Origin: DAOQVB01 sp964400865
GTDB taxonomy: Bacteria; Patescibacteriota; Microgenomatia; UBA1400; PJMF01
DNA length: 23,675 nucleotides
NCBI GenBank assembly: GCA_964400865.1
Contig: CAYNWG010000013.1
Location: 1-23,675 of the forward strand
Reading direction: 5' to 3'
Under the pieces are notes generated by a model. That model saw only the letters and a program-made list of their open reading frames with translations, was not told where the DNA came from and did no database searches. Position 1 is the first letter of the stretch, and the number at the start of each line of letters is the position of its first letter. Made by a program: the position numbers and the translations under genes. Of this stretch, positions 6,328 to 14,231 are shown one piece after another.

Positions 6328-6909
6328 ATGATGAATTCACCTCTAGAAACTGGCATTATTCAATCTTCTAGCGTTGAAATTGATTTATCAACTGAGAAAG
6401 TTCCTGAACCGTTAAATGCACATCGGGTTAATGAGGGTCATTATGGACTGGCGACATTTTCTTCAGAAAGGCCGTACATGGTCACCTATGGTCTATCGGC
6501 ATGCAAGTGTTTAATTCTGTATGACGAAGGTACCAAAACGGGATTAATTGCCCATATTTCCTTGGTCCAAGATCTTGGAGCTGTGATTGATACATGTTTA
6601 TCTGCGCTGAATGGCAATTATTCGCAAGCCAAGGTCTACCTTATAGAAGGTAGCGCCTCAGAAACCAGGGAGTCACCTGCTTGGTTAAAAACAGCACCTC
6701 CATATTGGCCATCTACTGAACAATTGCTTGAAGAGCTAAGTCGAAGAAATATTAGAAATATCGCAGTAGATTCAAATAGGGAAGACTCAGGACTTCCAAG
6801 GGGAGTCGTACTTGATTTGGAGACGGGAGAAGTTAAAGAATTGGATAATACTCAGGGGTGGTCCTGGAGTAAAGATCAAGGCGTAACGCTCAATAGACGT
6901 CTTGAATGA
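6328..6909 (+). CDS. CheD-like glutamine deamidase-fold protein
   Basis: A 193-aa protein that follows the CheD pattern. MVTYGLSACKCLILYD ... GLIAHISL matches the CheD core (VTLGLGSC...D...AMAHVMLP), then AKVYLIEGSAS matches the IAGGA strand, and DSGLPRGVVLDLETGEV matches the C-terminal strand. The likely triad Thr53, Cys59, His76 has spacings of 6 and 17, the same as Thr21-Cys27-His44 in Thermotoga CheD. CheD deamidates Gln in chemoreceptors; this fold is shared with CNF1-type toxins. No chemotaxis gene is visible here, so the target is unknown. There is no signal peptide. The start is uncertain: ATG at 6313, 6328 and 6331 are all in frame. It lies just after the permease gene. Confidence 0.65.
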   Translation: MMNSPLETGIIQSSSVEIDLSTEKVPEPLNAHRVNEGHYGLATFSSERPYMVTYGLSACKCLILYDEGTKTGLIAHISLVQDLGAVIDTCLSALNGNYSQAKVYLIEGSASETRESPAWLKTAPPYWPSTEQLLEELSRRNIRNIAVDSNREDSGLPRGVVLDLETGEVKELDNTQGWSWSKDQGVTLNRRLE

Positions 6910-6975
6910 GTGTGAACGTTCGGCAAATTTACACTAATTAGGACATCAGTGCGAGTGGTACACTAATTGTTGGCA

Positions 6976-8802
6976 ATGAAACGAGGCTTTAAAAGTTCAA
7001 TTTCTAAATTTTTGTTATTTTTATTACTTTTAACAGTTGGCGCATTCCTACGCCTATGGCATCTGGGTTCATTACCGGAAACCATGCATCGGGATGAAGC
7101 GGCCATTGGTTATAACGCATTTGCATTAGCAGAAACTGGGAAGGATGAACATGGTAAATCATGGCCGATAAACTTTAAATCCTTCGGAGATTACAAACTT
7201 CCCGGAATGATTTATTCAGTTTTAGTGAGTATAAAAATCTATGGTTTGAATGCCACGGCGGTGAGATTACCAACAGCACTAGCATCTGTATTATCACTGC
7301 TATCAATATATTGGCTTAGCCGAGAAATGGGTTGGTCAAAACGGATTAGCTTGATTGCTATGGTATTTTTAACCTTCAGCTTTTTTCATATTTCTCAAGC
7401 CAGGAATGTCTATGAACCAATGGAGGGATTGCTTTTTTCTTTGACCGGATGGGCGAGTTGGTTAGCGGGAAACAGAAATTGGCGGTGGTATCTCTTGGCA
7501 TTACTTTTTTACTTTCTTGGATCACTCTTTTATAATCTACCATTTTTATTACTGCCGATGTTGTTTTTGATTAGCTGGGTGATAACAAATCCTCCAATTT
7601 CTAGCAGAAAATTATTAACAATGGCGATAAAAATTTGGCCAATAGTTGGTCTAGTCATATTGGTAGTTTTGCTCAGCTTGCTCTTTCAAAGTTCTAATGT
7701 TGGTAAGAGTAATATTACGATATTTAAATCAGATGAAATTATCAAATTATCAGAGAATTCAGTTCACGCTGCCTTGGTTGGTGGCTTGCCATCTAGACTA
7801 GTTCGCTTGATGAATAGTGAAAGTCTAATTGCGATACTGCAATTTTTTCACGGATATTTAGAAGTATTTAACCCCGTTTATCTGTTTTTCTCAGGCGATT
7901 CAAACGCATGGCACAATCTTCGCTCGATTGGTTTGGGCAATCACAATCCGGTCTTAATCATTCCGTTTTTGATGGGAATGTATGTTTTGATAAAAAATGG
8001 AACCAAAAAAAAAGTGAAGTTATTAGCTCTGTACTTAGGTTTGAGTCCAGTGGTGAGTGCTGCAACAATAAATTCGCCCGTCACAAATCGACTCTTAGAC
8101 CTTAATACCGCAGTGGTTTTAGTAGCTGCGGTAGGTACGCATGAATTATTCTTAAAACTTTGGCAATCGAGACGCATGTTGCACCGATTTATTTTTGCTT
8201 CTTTTGTCGCGCTTTATATTGGTTTTTTCATTTTATTTGGACTCCGCTACTACTTCTCATTCAATCAATTACTACCGAGGGAATGGAATCCAGGGATGAA
8301 TGAAATGATGCAGTATGTAGCTGATAATCGATCTAAATTCGATTGGATTTACATTACTCCAGATTTTGATTTGGGTTACATTCATTTGGCTTTTCATTTG
8401 CCATTCGATCCAGCTGATTTTCAAAAACGTGCACAATGGTATACCAATGGTTTTGAGTTAGTTGGAGAATATAGTCAATTTAGATTTGACCAGTTTGTGA
8501 AGTATGGGTATCTAACAACCGAGTCGGTGACAAAGATTTTTGATGATAGTCACAAAACGATTTTGGTTGTTCAAAGAGGAGAGCCGGAAGTTAAATCAAA
8601 TTTAATTTGGCAGGATCAAGATTGGGGTGGGCGATGGCGATGGTATGCGTGGGACACCAGTCTTGACGAGGCTGTAGCAGAGCTTCAAGCGATGGCGCCC
8701 ACTCCAGATAGACTCCAAACCTTACAATATCTGTATTCTTGTCAAAATAGTAACTGCAATGAACAATTGTTAGAGCTGCAACAAGCTGTTGTTATTGATT
8801 AA
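6976..8802 (+). CDS. GT39-type (ArnT/PMT-like) membrane glycosyltransferase
   Basis: A 608-aa GT-C fold enzyme with about 11-12 membrane spans followed by a soluble C-terminal domain of about 170 residues. The first outside loop carries MHRDEAAIGYNAFALAETGKDEHG, the Asp-Glu catalytic signature of dolichyl/polyprenyl-phosphate sugar transferases, followed by FGDYKLPGMIYS. Such enzymes take a sugar from a lipid phosphate on the outer face and add it to protein, lipid A or a glycan. The donor could come from the Dpm-like GT2 at 12375-13097. The ATG at 6976 is chosen; a TTG at 6967 is a weaker option. TACACT lies 11 nt upstream. The 3' end overlaps the convergent GNAT gene by 11 bp. Confidence 0.82.
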   Translation: MKRGFKSSISKFLLFLLLLTVGAFLRLWHLGSLPETMHRDEAAIGYNAFALAETGKDEHGKSWPINFKSFGDYKLPGMIYSVLVSIKIYGLNATAVRLPTALASVLSLLSIYWLSREMGWSKRISLIAMVFLTFSFFHISQARNVYEPMEGLLFSLTGWASWLAGNRNWRWYLLALLFYFLGSLFYNLPFLLLPMLFLISWVITNPPISSRKLLTMAIKIWPIVGLVILVVLLSLLFQSSNVGKSNITIFKSDEIIKLSENSVHAALVGGLPSRLVRLMNSESLIAILQFFHGYLEVFNPVYLFFSGDSNAWHNLRSIGLGNHNPVLIIPFLMGMYVLIKNGTKKKVKLLALYLGLSPVVSAATINSPVTNRLLDLNTAVVLVAAVGTHELFLKLWQSRRMLHRFIFASFVALYIGFFILFGLRYYFSFNQLLPREWNPGMNEMMQYVADNRSKFDWIYITPDFDLGYIHLAFHLPFDPADFQKRAQWYTNGFELVGEYSQFRFDQFVKYGYLTTESVTKIFDDSHKTILVVQRGEPEVKSNLIWQDQDWGGRWRWYAWDTSLDEAVAELQAMAPTPDRLQTLQYLYSCQNSNCNEQLLELQQAVVID

Positions 8803-9232
8803 TTAGAAGCTTCTCAAACGCAAATTGTTGTTTAATTTTCTTATAGCCAAGGTGCTCATAAAAAGCATGTGCATCAGTACGTATGATATTGCTCGCAAGT
8901 ACCACCTGCGAGCAATTGAGCGTTTTTGCCCACTCTTCAATTGAATTGACTAATTGTTTAGCCACACCTTTGCCTCGGTGTTCTTCAGCCACAGCAAGAC
9001 CGCCAATTTCAATTGCTTCAACTACTTCTGTGAGTAAACGGAGATATCCGTGGCAAAAACCCACAACTTTATCATCAATTTTTGCCACCATCAATAAGTG
9101 ATCATTTCGTTGAAGAATCTGTTGGATTCTGTCGCTGAGGGTATTTTCTGAGACATCGTAACCAAGGGCGGAATTGATAATGGAAACTAATTGAGTGGTA
9201 TCGGTTAAGCTTGCTTTATTTATTTGGATCAT
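8792..9232 (-). CDS. GNAT-family N-acetyltransferase
   Basis: A 146-aa single-domain GNAT protein. IGGLAVAEEHRGKGVAKQLV (about residues 76-95) is motif A, with the HRGKGVA pyrophosphate loop for acetyl-CoA, and DAHAFYEHLGYKK near 120-132 is motif B, with the Tyr that usually acts as general acid. MIQINKASLTDTTQLVSII is the usual first strand and helix. The substrate is unknown; family members acetylate amines on antibiotics, proteins or small metabolites. It follows the deoxyribosyltransferase-like gene by 19 nt on the same strand. Confidence 0.85.
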   Translation of the reverse strand: MIQINKASLTDTTQLVSIINSALGYDVSENTLSDRIQQILQRNDHLLMVAKIDDKVVGFCHGYLRLLTEVVEAIEIGGLAVAEEHRGKGVAKQLVNSIEEWAKTLNCSQVVLASNIIRTDAHAFYEHLGYKKIKQQFAFEKLLINQ

Positions 9233-9251
9233 ACTCAGAAGGTTGGCTATA

Positions 9252-9665
9252 CTATTCTATTAAATTGAGATTTCCATTGAGTACTATCGGCTGAATTGCG
9301 CTCATTTCTGTAAAGTAGTCCATTTTCGGTATTGGGTAGAGTAGGAAAATTTTTTTACCCAGCCCAAATGCATATCCCATTTCTAAAAAAGTATTGCCTC
9401 CAATGTAACCATCAATTCCTTTTTTAGGATAATTAAGAATTAAAATTGAATCTGCCATTTCCACTTTTTTAAAGTGTTCTCTGATAAAATCATATTCGAT
9501 CTTTGCATTAATTTTGTCCTCATCTTTAACCAAGAAAGATTCATTGGTACTTCCGTCAACCAGTTCTTCTGGCACAAAAATAGTAAAGCCAAGTTTTTCT
9601 AATTCGGTTTGCGCCTCCTTCATTTGTTGCTGAAAAAACATGCTCCCGCAGATTGTAATGGTCAT
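9252..9665 (-). CDS. Nucleoside 2-deoxyribosyltransferase-like protein
   Basis: A 137-aa Rossmann-like protein. MTITICGSMFF is the first strand and loop, VEMADSILILNYPKKGIDGYIGG is the substrate-side strand, and NTFLEMGYAFGLGKKIFLLYPIP holds the Glu (FLEMG) that acts as nucleophile in deoxyribosyltransferases. This layout is shared with the wider deoxyribosyltransferase/TIR-SLOG superfamily, so nucleotide cleavage or signalling is an alternative to nucleoside base exchange. TATAAA ends 7 nt before the ATG, so this is probably the first gene of a unit with the GNAT gene. The substrate is not known. Confidence 0.7.
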   Translation of the reverse strand: MTITICGSMFFQQQMKEAQTELEKLGFTIFVPEELVDGSTNESFLVKDEDKINAKIEYDFIREHFKKVEMADSILILNYPKKGIDGYIGGNTFLEMGYAFGLGKKIFLLYPIPKMDYFTEMSAIQPIVLNGNLNLIE

Positions 9666-9672
9666 AATTTCT

Positions 9673-9678
9673 TTTATA
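9673..9678 (-). promoter_or_regulatory. -10-like box (TATAAA), leaderless type
   Basis: Minus-strand TATAAA with 7 nt to the ATG at 9665. It matches the spacing of the other leaderless promoters in the window, although the hexamer is off consensus. Confidence 0.45.
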
Positions 9679-9683
9679 TCTTA

Positions 9684-10016
9684 TTATCCCGTTCGCAGTG
9701 CGACTACTTCGACTAGAGCATTTGCTACATCATCCAAGAAGAGGTCAATAATTTGATTGGTTACATAAAAGGTATTGAAGTCATCTCCGTCTGAGTAGTG
9801 AGAACGCTTGAAGTCTCTCATGATTTGTTCGGCTTTGGTGAAGTGATGTAAGCCGTCAACTTCGATAAAAATTCTCGCTGGAAGAATGGCGATATCGATG
9901 GTTTTATGACCATCAAAGTATTCAAGAGTAGCATCAACTCCCCTGTCTTTTAGTGCTTGCCAAAGTCTTGTTGTATGTTGCGTGGCGTATCGCTCGGTTG
10001 GTAGTTGAATGTTCAT
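9684..10016 (-). CDS. DUF559-like PD-(D/E)XK nuclease-fold protein
   Basis: A 110-aa protein of the DUF559/Vsr-like group. KTIDIAILPARIFIEVDGLHH carries the Asp ... Glu-x-Asp pattern of the PD-(D/E)XK nuclease core (Asp in TIDIAI, Glu and Asp in IEVDG), followed by the His usual in DUF559. The frame is open further upstream, but that part is the tRNA-Ser gene, so the ATG at 10014-10016 is used. The start lies only 3 nt beyond the tRNA 3' end, so the mRNA probably comes from the tRNA transcript. The biological target is unknown; family members are often found alone or beside repair and mobile genes. Confidence 0.72.
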   Translation of the reverse strand: MNIQLPTERYATQHTTRLWQALKDRGVDATLEYFDGHKTIDIAILPARIFIEVDGLHHFTKAEQIMRDFKRSHYSDGDDFNTFYVTNQIIDLFLDDVANALVEVVALRTG

Positions 10017-10019
10017 TAG

Positions 10020-10102
10020 CGGAAGCGGTGGGATTCGAACCCACGAAGCCTTGCGGCTCTGGTTTTCAAGACCAGTGCAATTAACCACTATGCGACGCTT
10101 CC
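10020..10102 (-). tRNA. tRNA-Ser, anticodon TGA
   Basis: An 83-nt class II tRNA on the minus strand. The acceptor GGAAGCG pairs with CGCTTCC, the anticodon arm is CTGGT-CTTGAAA-ACCAG (anticodon TGA), a variable arm around AGCCGCAAGGCT is present, and the T arm is GTGGG-TTCGAAT-CCCAC. The discriminator is G. CCA is not encoded (CTA follows). It reads UCA and related Ser codons. An extended -10 box lies 19 nt upstream. Confidence 0.93.
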
Positions 10103-10121
10103 TTTGTGTTTCCTGCGTCGT

Positions 10122-10130
10122 ATTGTACCA
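10122..10130 (-). promoter_or_regulatory. Extended -10 (TGGTACAAT) for tRNA-Ser(TGA)
   Basis: Minus-strand TACAAT with an upstream TG forms an extended -10 box. The predicted start lies about 12 nt before the tRNA. It would also drive the DUF559-like gene by read-through. Confidence 0.5.
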
Positions 10131-10161
10131 AGTGTGACAGCTAAAGCCTAGTCAACGAATT

Positions 10162-11430
10162 TTAATATGTTAAATCAAGTAGTACATATGACAAAAACGC
10201 ACCAACCACTGACATTGAGAGTCCCCAAATCATCAGTTGTCGGAATAAACGATTTCTTACTACTCCGATAGCGGGTACACAAGAAATGCAAATTGCACCT
10301 AATGTTGAAAGAGGACTGACATCAACCATATGAGAGCCTACAGCAATAGCAATTGCCATACGGAAACTATCACCACCTCCCAATTGCTCAATTAATTTTG
10401 GGACCAGAGGTAAGAACGCGGGCAAAACTACCCCAGAAGAGCTACTGTACGCTGAAATAATTCCTGTAATCAGAGCCAGCATCGCGTTAATGTATGAAAT
10501 TTTAGATATTGAAACTAGCAGGGAAGTAGCTAGAGCGATACCACCACTTTTTTCTAATAAACATACGAGTAAACAAACACCAGTTACAAGTAGAATTGCG
10601 TCCCAGGGCATTTTTTTTATCGCAGCCTCACTATCTGCAAGATTTAATAGTACTATTGGTATAAATGCCAGACAGGCGGCTAATACGAGCGGTATTTTCA
10701 AGAATATAATTGAAAGTAATAAAAAACTTAAACAAACGAGGGTCAGTTTTTGATTTTTTGTAAGTGGAGTGAGTTTTTGTTTGATTTCAGGTACAGCGAT
10801 TACAATTGAATTGGATAATTTAGATTTTTTTATGAAAGAAAAGAGAAAAAAAGCAACCAAAGCAGTAATTGATTGAATCGCTGCAGATGCGGCAAAAATA
10901 ATCCAAGGAAGGTTTGGTTGATTCATATCTATTTGGTGCAAGATTCCTGCAGTAATTACTCCGGTGGGAGCTATAGGGGAGAAGGCTCCAGAATTTGCTC
11001 CAGTGCAGATCATAATCGTCATCAATAACAAACTTTGTTTTGTCTGATAAGCCAATATCATGCCAACGGGGGCCAGTAAAGCAACTGCCGCAATATTACC
11101 TGGTCCTGCCGCAGATAGGATGAAACTCATACCAAAAAATATGAGCGGTAAAAGCGTTGGTTTGCCGTGTACCAAGCGCACCATGCGGTCGGTTAGTTGC
11201 TGCAGAGTCTGATTTTCATTGGCAAGAGAAAATAAGTAAGTCATCGACGTCAACATTAAGAATAGTGATGCAGGAAACAAACTAGCCAGCTCTTTTTCCT
11301 TCAGATCCATCAGCCAAACGCCAATCGCATACGCGCACCCAACAGCTAGCAAGCCTAGGTTGACTTTTGGTTTAACGATACCAATGATAATAATGAGAAT
11401 AAGTGCGCCAAGTGAGATTCCAGCTAACAT
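10162..11430 (-). CDS. MatC-type (IT superfamily) anion/dicarboxylate carrier
   Basis: A 422-aa membrane protein with about 11-12 spans. The opening GISLGALILIIIIGIVKPKVNLGLLAVGCAYAIG is characteristic of the MatC N-terminal domain of the ion transporter superfamily. Two similar re-entrant loops, GPGNIAAVALLAPVGM with CTGANSGAFSPIAPTGV in the first half and SSSSGVVLPAFLPLVP with VDVSPLSTLGAI in the second, match the inverted repeat of this superfamily. Relatives carry malonate or other dicarboxylates, but the substrate here is unproven. A clear ribosome site (AAAGGA) before the ATG suggests it is a downstream operon gene; it lies 51 nt after the FkbM gene. Confidence 0.78.
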   Translation of the reverse strand: MLAGISLGALILIIIIGIVKPKVNLGLLAVGCAYAIGVWLMDLKEKELASLFPASLFLMLTSMTYLFSLANENQTLQQLTDRMVRLVHGKPTLLPLIFFGMSFILSAAGPGNIAAVALLAPVGMILAYQTKQSLLLMTIMICTGANSGAFSPIAPTGVITAGILHQIDMNQPNLPWIIFAASAAIQSITALVAFFLFSFIKKSKLSNSIVIAVPEIKQKLTPLTKNQKLTLVCLSFLLLSIIFLKIPLVLAACLAFIPIVLLNLADSEAAIKKMPWDAILLVTGVCLLVCLLEKSGGIALATSLLVSISKISYINAMLALITGIISAYSSSSGVVLPAFLPLVPKLIEQLGGGDSFRMAIAIAVGSHMVDVSPLSTLGAICISCVPAIGVVRNRLFRQLMIWGLSMSVVGAFLSYVLLDLTY

Positions 11431-11481
11431 CGCTGTTTCCTTTCTATTTAGTAATAAGGGAGAACAAAATTAAGAAAAAAT

Positions 11482-12339
11482 TCAACTATCGGCAGTACGG
11501 AAAACGACCAACCATTGATCTAGATGGCGATTGGAAATCGCCAAAATATTTTGAAAAGCGAAAATTTCGTGCGTCAGTGGTCGATAGTTTGGTAACGGTA
11601 AGAGACCATTGGGTCCAAGTCTGTACAAAGTATAGTTGTGTAATTTGTCAATAAAATCTTTAAAGAAAACCCGATGATAGACGTGCATCTCATTAAACTC
11701 AAATTGAATCAAGTCTATTTTTTGTTCAGCCAATAGTTGGTTGGCACCCTGTAGTACCGCAAGTTCGTATCCCTCGACATCGATTTTTAATAAATCAATG
11801 CTTGTTACTTTTTTTTGTTTCAAAAAACTATCGAGGGTGATTTGTGGCACTAAATACGACTTGGCTTTTTGATGATGGAATTCCTCGATGACCTGTCGAT
11901 TCACACTTGCGAGTGTAGCTGTGGGTTGACTACTTTTTAACTCTGCATCATCGGCAAAATCATAGAGCTTAATTTTTTTCTCAGCGTTACCTACTGCATG
12001 TTGATACAACTCAACACGCTTTGGATATTTTTTGCTTTCTAAAAGGGCAAAAGTTTCTGGATTTGGTTCAAATGCAAAAAAACGAGTTGTGTCGGGCAAT
12101 CGTTCAAACCCATAAATTGCGACATTTGCTCCAACATCGATCAGTGTTTTTATGTTTGATTTTGACAAACGTTTTAGCAGCCAATTTTCTCCCGTCACAT
12201 CATCGCCATCAGAATTTAACACTCCCATTCCTCGTAACATGAGTTTGTTGCCGTGACGAAAAAAACGTTGCCACAGAGGTCGGCAAAACCAAAGGGCAAA
12301 CCATCGATTAATGACAAAACCAAGGTTTTTTACCTGCAT
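11482..12339 (-). CDS. FkbM-family SAM-dependent methyltransferase
   Basis: A 285-aa methyltransferase. TLIDVGANVAIYGF (about residues 65-78) is the SAM-binding loop, FFAFEPNPETFALLE gives the acidic residue that holds the ribose, and DLLKIDVEGYELAVLQGA near 182-199 is the FkbM hallmark. Family members usually O-methylate sugars in surface polysaccharides or secondary metabolites. The basic, Trp-rich N-terminus (NRWFALWFCRPLWQRFF) could lie on the membrane surface. It follows the GT2 gene by 35 nt on the same strand, which supports a role in the same glycan pathway. No clear ribosome site is seen. Confidence 0.87.
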   Translation of the reverse strand: MQVKNLGFVINRWFALWFCRPLWQRFFRHGNKLMLRGMGVLNSDGDDVTGENWLLKRLSKSNIKTLIDVGANVAIYGFERLPDTTRFFAFEPNPETFALLESKKYPKRVELYQHAVGNAEKKIKLYDFADDAELKSSQPTATLASVNRQVIEEFHHQKAKSYLVPQITLDSFLKQKKVTSIDLLKIDVEGYELAVLQGANQLLAEQKIDLIQFEFNEMHVYHRVFFKDFIDKLHNYTLYRLGPNGLLPLPNYRPLTHEIFAFQNILAISNRHLDQWLVVFRTADS

Positions 12340-12374
12340 ACTGCTTGTTTTCTAGGTAGGCAGTGAACAATTCT

Positions 12375-13097
12375 TTACCACTGGTGCTGAATTAGTCTGC
12401 CAAGTTTCATCGAAAAGTATAACGAAAGCGCATCAATGCCAGCTTTCAAGATTACCTTAAGGTTGGCTCCTGTGGGATTGCCTCTCAGACGGGGGTAATG
12501 CGTTACCGGTAATTGTTTAATTTTTACGTGATTCTTTTTCAACTTATACAGTAATTCGGCGGAAATGAACGCTCCATCTGATTGTAGTTTTAGTGGTTTA
12601 ATCAACTCGGTTTTAAATAACTTAAACGCACAGTCAATGTCTTTGACGTGCACGCGAAACAACAAGTTGATAAAAAGTTTAAATAGATAGGCATTGCGCG
12701 CGCGACTGAAACCTTCTGCGCGCGCAGTTCGATATCCAATAATTGCACTATATGCATCAGTAAATTCCAAAAAGCTTTCCAATTCTGAGAAATTGAATTG
12801 TAAATCCGCATCCGTAAAGAAAACCCATTCGTACTTGGCTTGTTCAAACCCAGTTTTTAACGCCGCCCCATACCCAAGATTGGTTGAATGCGAAATAACT
12901 CGAATATGAGCATTCGTTTCTGCCTGGGATTGCGCAATGGCTCTAGTGTTGTCTTGACTGCCATCGTCGATGATAATTAGTTCGTAGGTATCTGCAAATG
13001 CTGGAATGTACCGCAATGCTTGTTCTAATAGGTGGGGGATGTTTTCTTCTTCGTTGAAGGCGGGGAAAAACACAGATAGTGAAGAAAGTTTTTTCAT
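12375..13097 (-). CDS. GT2 family polyprenyl-phosphate glycosyltransferase (Dpm1-like)
   Basis: A 240-aa GT-A fold enzyme. SVFFPAFNEEENIPHLLEQAL opens the nucleotide-sugar site, LIIIDDGSQDNT holds the first Asp pair, NLGYGAALKTGFEQA is the helix typical of dolichyl-phosphate mannosyltransferases, and FFTDADLQFN is the metal-binding DxD-like motif. VKDIDCAFKLF and YKLKKNHVKIKQLPVTHYPR match the acceptor part of the family. There are no C-terminal membrane spans, so it is the soluble type. The likely reaction moves a sugar from a nucleotide sugar to polyprenyl phosphate, making the donor for a GT39 enzyme such as that at 6976-8802. TATGAT lies 8 nt before the ATG. It is the first gene of the unit that continues into FkbM. 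Confidence 0.87.
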   Translation of the reverse strand: MKKLSSLSVFFPAFNEEENIPHLLEQALRYIPAFADTYELIIIDDGSQDNTRAIAQSQAETNAHIRVISHSTNLGYGAALKTGFEQAKYEWVFFTDADLQFNFSELESFLEFTDAYSAIIGYRTARAEGFSRARNAYLFKLFINLLFRVHVKDIDCAFKLFKTELIKPLKLQSDGAFISAELLYKLKKNHVKIKQLPVTHYPRLRGNPTGANLKVILKAGIDALSLYFSMKLGRLIQHQW

Positions 13098-13105
13098 CTC
13101 TAGAT

Positions 13106-13111
13106 ATCATA
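13106..13111 (-). promoter_or_regulatory. -10 box (TATGAT), leaderless type
   Basis: Minus-strand TATGAT with 8 nt to the ATG at 13097. The predicted transcript starts at or within a base or two of the start codon. Confidence 0.5.
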
Positions 13112-13133
13112 CCTTGCGATGGGAAAAATGTCA

Positions 13134-13163
13134 TTGAGTTAAACCAGACAAATACGCTATACT
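13134..13163 (+). promoter_or_regulatory. Promoter TTGAGT - 18 bp - TATACT
   Basis: A -35-like TTGAGT (13134-13139) and TATACT (13158-13163) precede the ATG at 13173 by 9 nt, giving a 5' leader of at most two or three bases. Confidence 0.55.
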
Positions 13164-13172
13164 AATGGACGT

Positions 13173-14231
13173 ATGAGTGAAAAACACCACCATTCCCCGT
13201 ATCAAGTTGGTATCTTTTTTGTTCTTTTTGGCCTAATTGGCGTTTTGTCATTTATTGTCTTAAAACCGTATCTGAGTCTAGTTTTTTTTAGTTTAATTTA
13301 CTCAATTCTCATCTGGCCGATATACCAAAGAGTTTCAAAACGTTTTGGTAATAGAAGGTCGCTTTCAACACTAGCATCCATCGCTCTAAGCATTTTATTG
13401 TTAGTGATTCCAGGCATAATATTTGCACAAACGCTGGTGATTCAGGCCGTGTCTGTCGTGACGGATTTGCAAAGTCAGGTTGGACCCGAGACCCTAGAGC
13501 AGGTAGTCACACAAGTTAATTCCAGCCTGAAGATACTTCCATTTGCGCAAGATTTAGAAGTAACATCTCAACAACTGGTTCAACTCATCGTTCAAAACCT
13601 TCAGCCGGCCACAGACTGGTTTTTAAGCTCATTTTGGCAAATTGGTAATTTTTCTATTACATTCATGATTAATTTAGTTTTACTGATAATCTTGGTGTAT
13701 TTTATTTTACCGAATCTTCCTGATTTAAAACGATATATATATAAAATTAGTCCATTGAGTAATGATGCCACTCACCAATATTTTTCTCGCTCATACGCAA
13801 TGTTGCTCGATGTAATTAAAGGAACGTTTTTAATCGCAATCTTGCAGGGTTTGGTTGGCGGCATCTTTCTAGCCATTATTGGTATACCCGCTTGGGTGTT
13901 ATTCGCTTTTTTAATGATGGTGCTTTCTATGATCCCTATCTTTGGAACAGGCTTTGTGCTCGTACCCATCGGGCTTGTTTTATTATTGACAGGACATCCA
14001 TTTCTTGGGATTTTAACAATGTGTTGGCAATTTTTCGTAGTAGGAACAATTGACAATATAGTGCGTTCAATGGTGGTATCAAAAGTAGCTAACGTTCATC
14101 CCGCCCTTATGATGGTGGCGGTATTGGGAGGAATTAAAGCGTTTGGTTTCTTAGGTTTGGTGTATGGTCCCTTAATTCTCGTGGTATTTGTGACCACTTT
14201 GGAAGTGTATCGCCAAGAGTATCATCAATGA
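13173..14231 (+). CDS. AI-2E family transporter (PerM/YdiK type)
   Basis: A 352-aa membrane protein of the AI-2E exporter family (PF01594). It begins with spans around GIFFVLFGLIGVLSFIVLKPYLSLVFFSLIYSIL, has the usual large middle region (about residues 100-150: LQSQVGPETLEQVV to LIVQNLQPATDWF), then further spans. The family-typical motifs IGIPAWVLFAFLMMVLSMIPIFGTGFVLVP and HPALMMVAVLGGIKAFGFLGLVYGPLI are clear. Despite the name, most members have not been shown to move autoinducer-2; some are sodium/proton antiporters. It has its own promoter. The stop overlaps the convergent galU gene by 7 bp. Confidence 0.88.
   Translation: MSEKHHHSPYQVGIFFVLFGLIGVLSFIVLKPYLSLVFFSLIYSILIWPIYQRVSKRFGNRRSLSTLASIALSILLLVIPGIIFAQTLVIQAVSVVTDLQSQVGPETLEQVVTQVNSSLKILPFAQDLEVTSQQLVQLIVQNLQPATDWFLSSFWQIGNFSITFMINLVLLIILVYFILPNLPDLKRYIYKISPLSNDATHQYFSRSYAMLLDVIKGTFLIAILQGLVGGIFLAIIGIPAWVLFAFLMMVLSMIPIFGTGFVLVPIGLVLLLTGHPFLGILTMCWQFFVVGTIDNIVRSMVVSKVANVHPALMMVAVLGGIKAFGFLGLVYGPLILVVFVTTLEVYRQEYHQ

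Noticed and set aside
10017..10088. Longer frame for the DUF559-like gene, starting at 10088
   Set aside because: It would be translated from the tRNA-Ser gene itself; homology begins at MNIQLPTERY.
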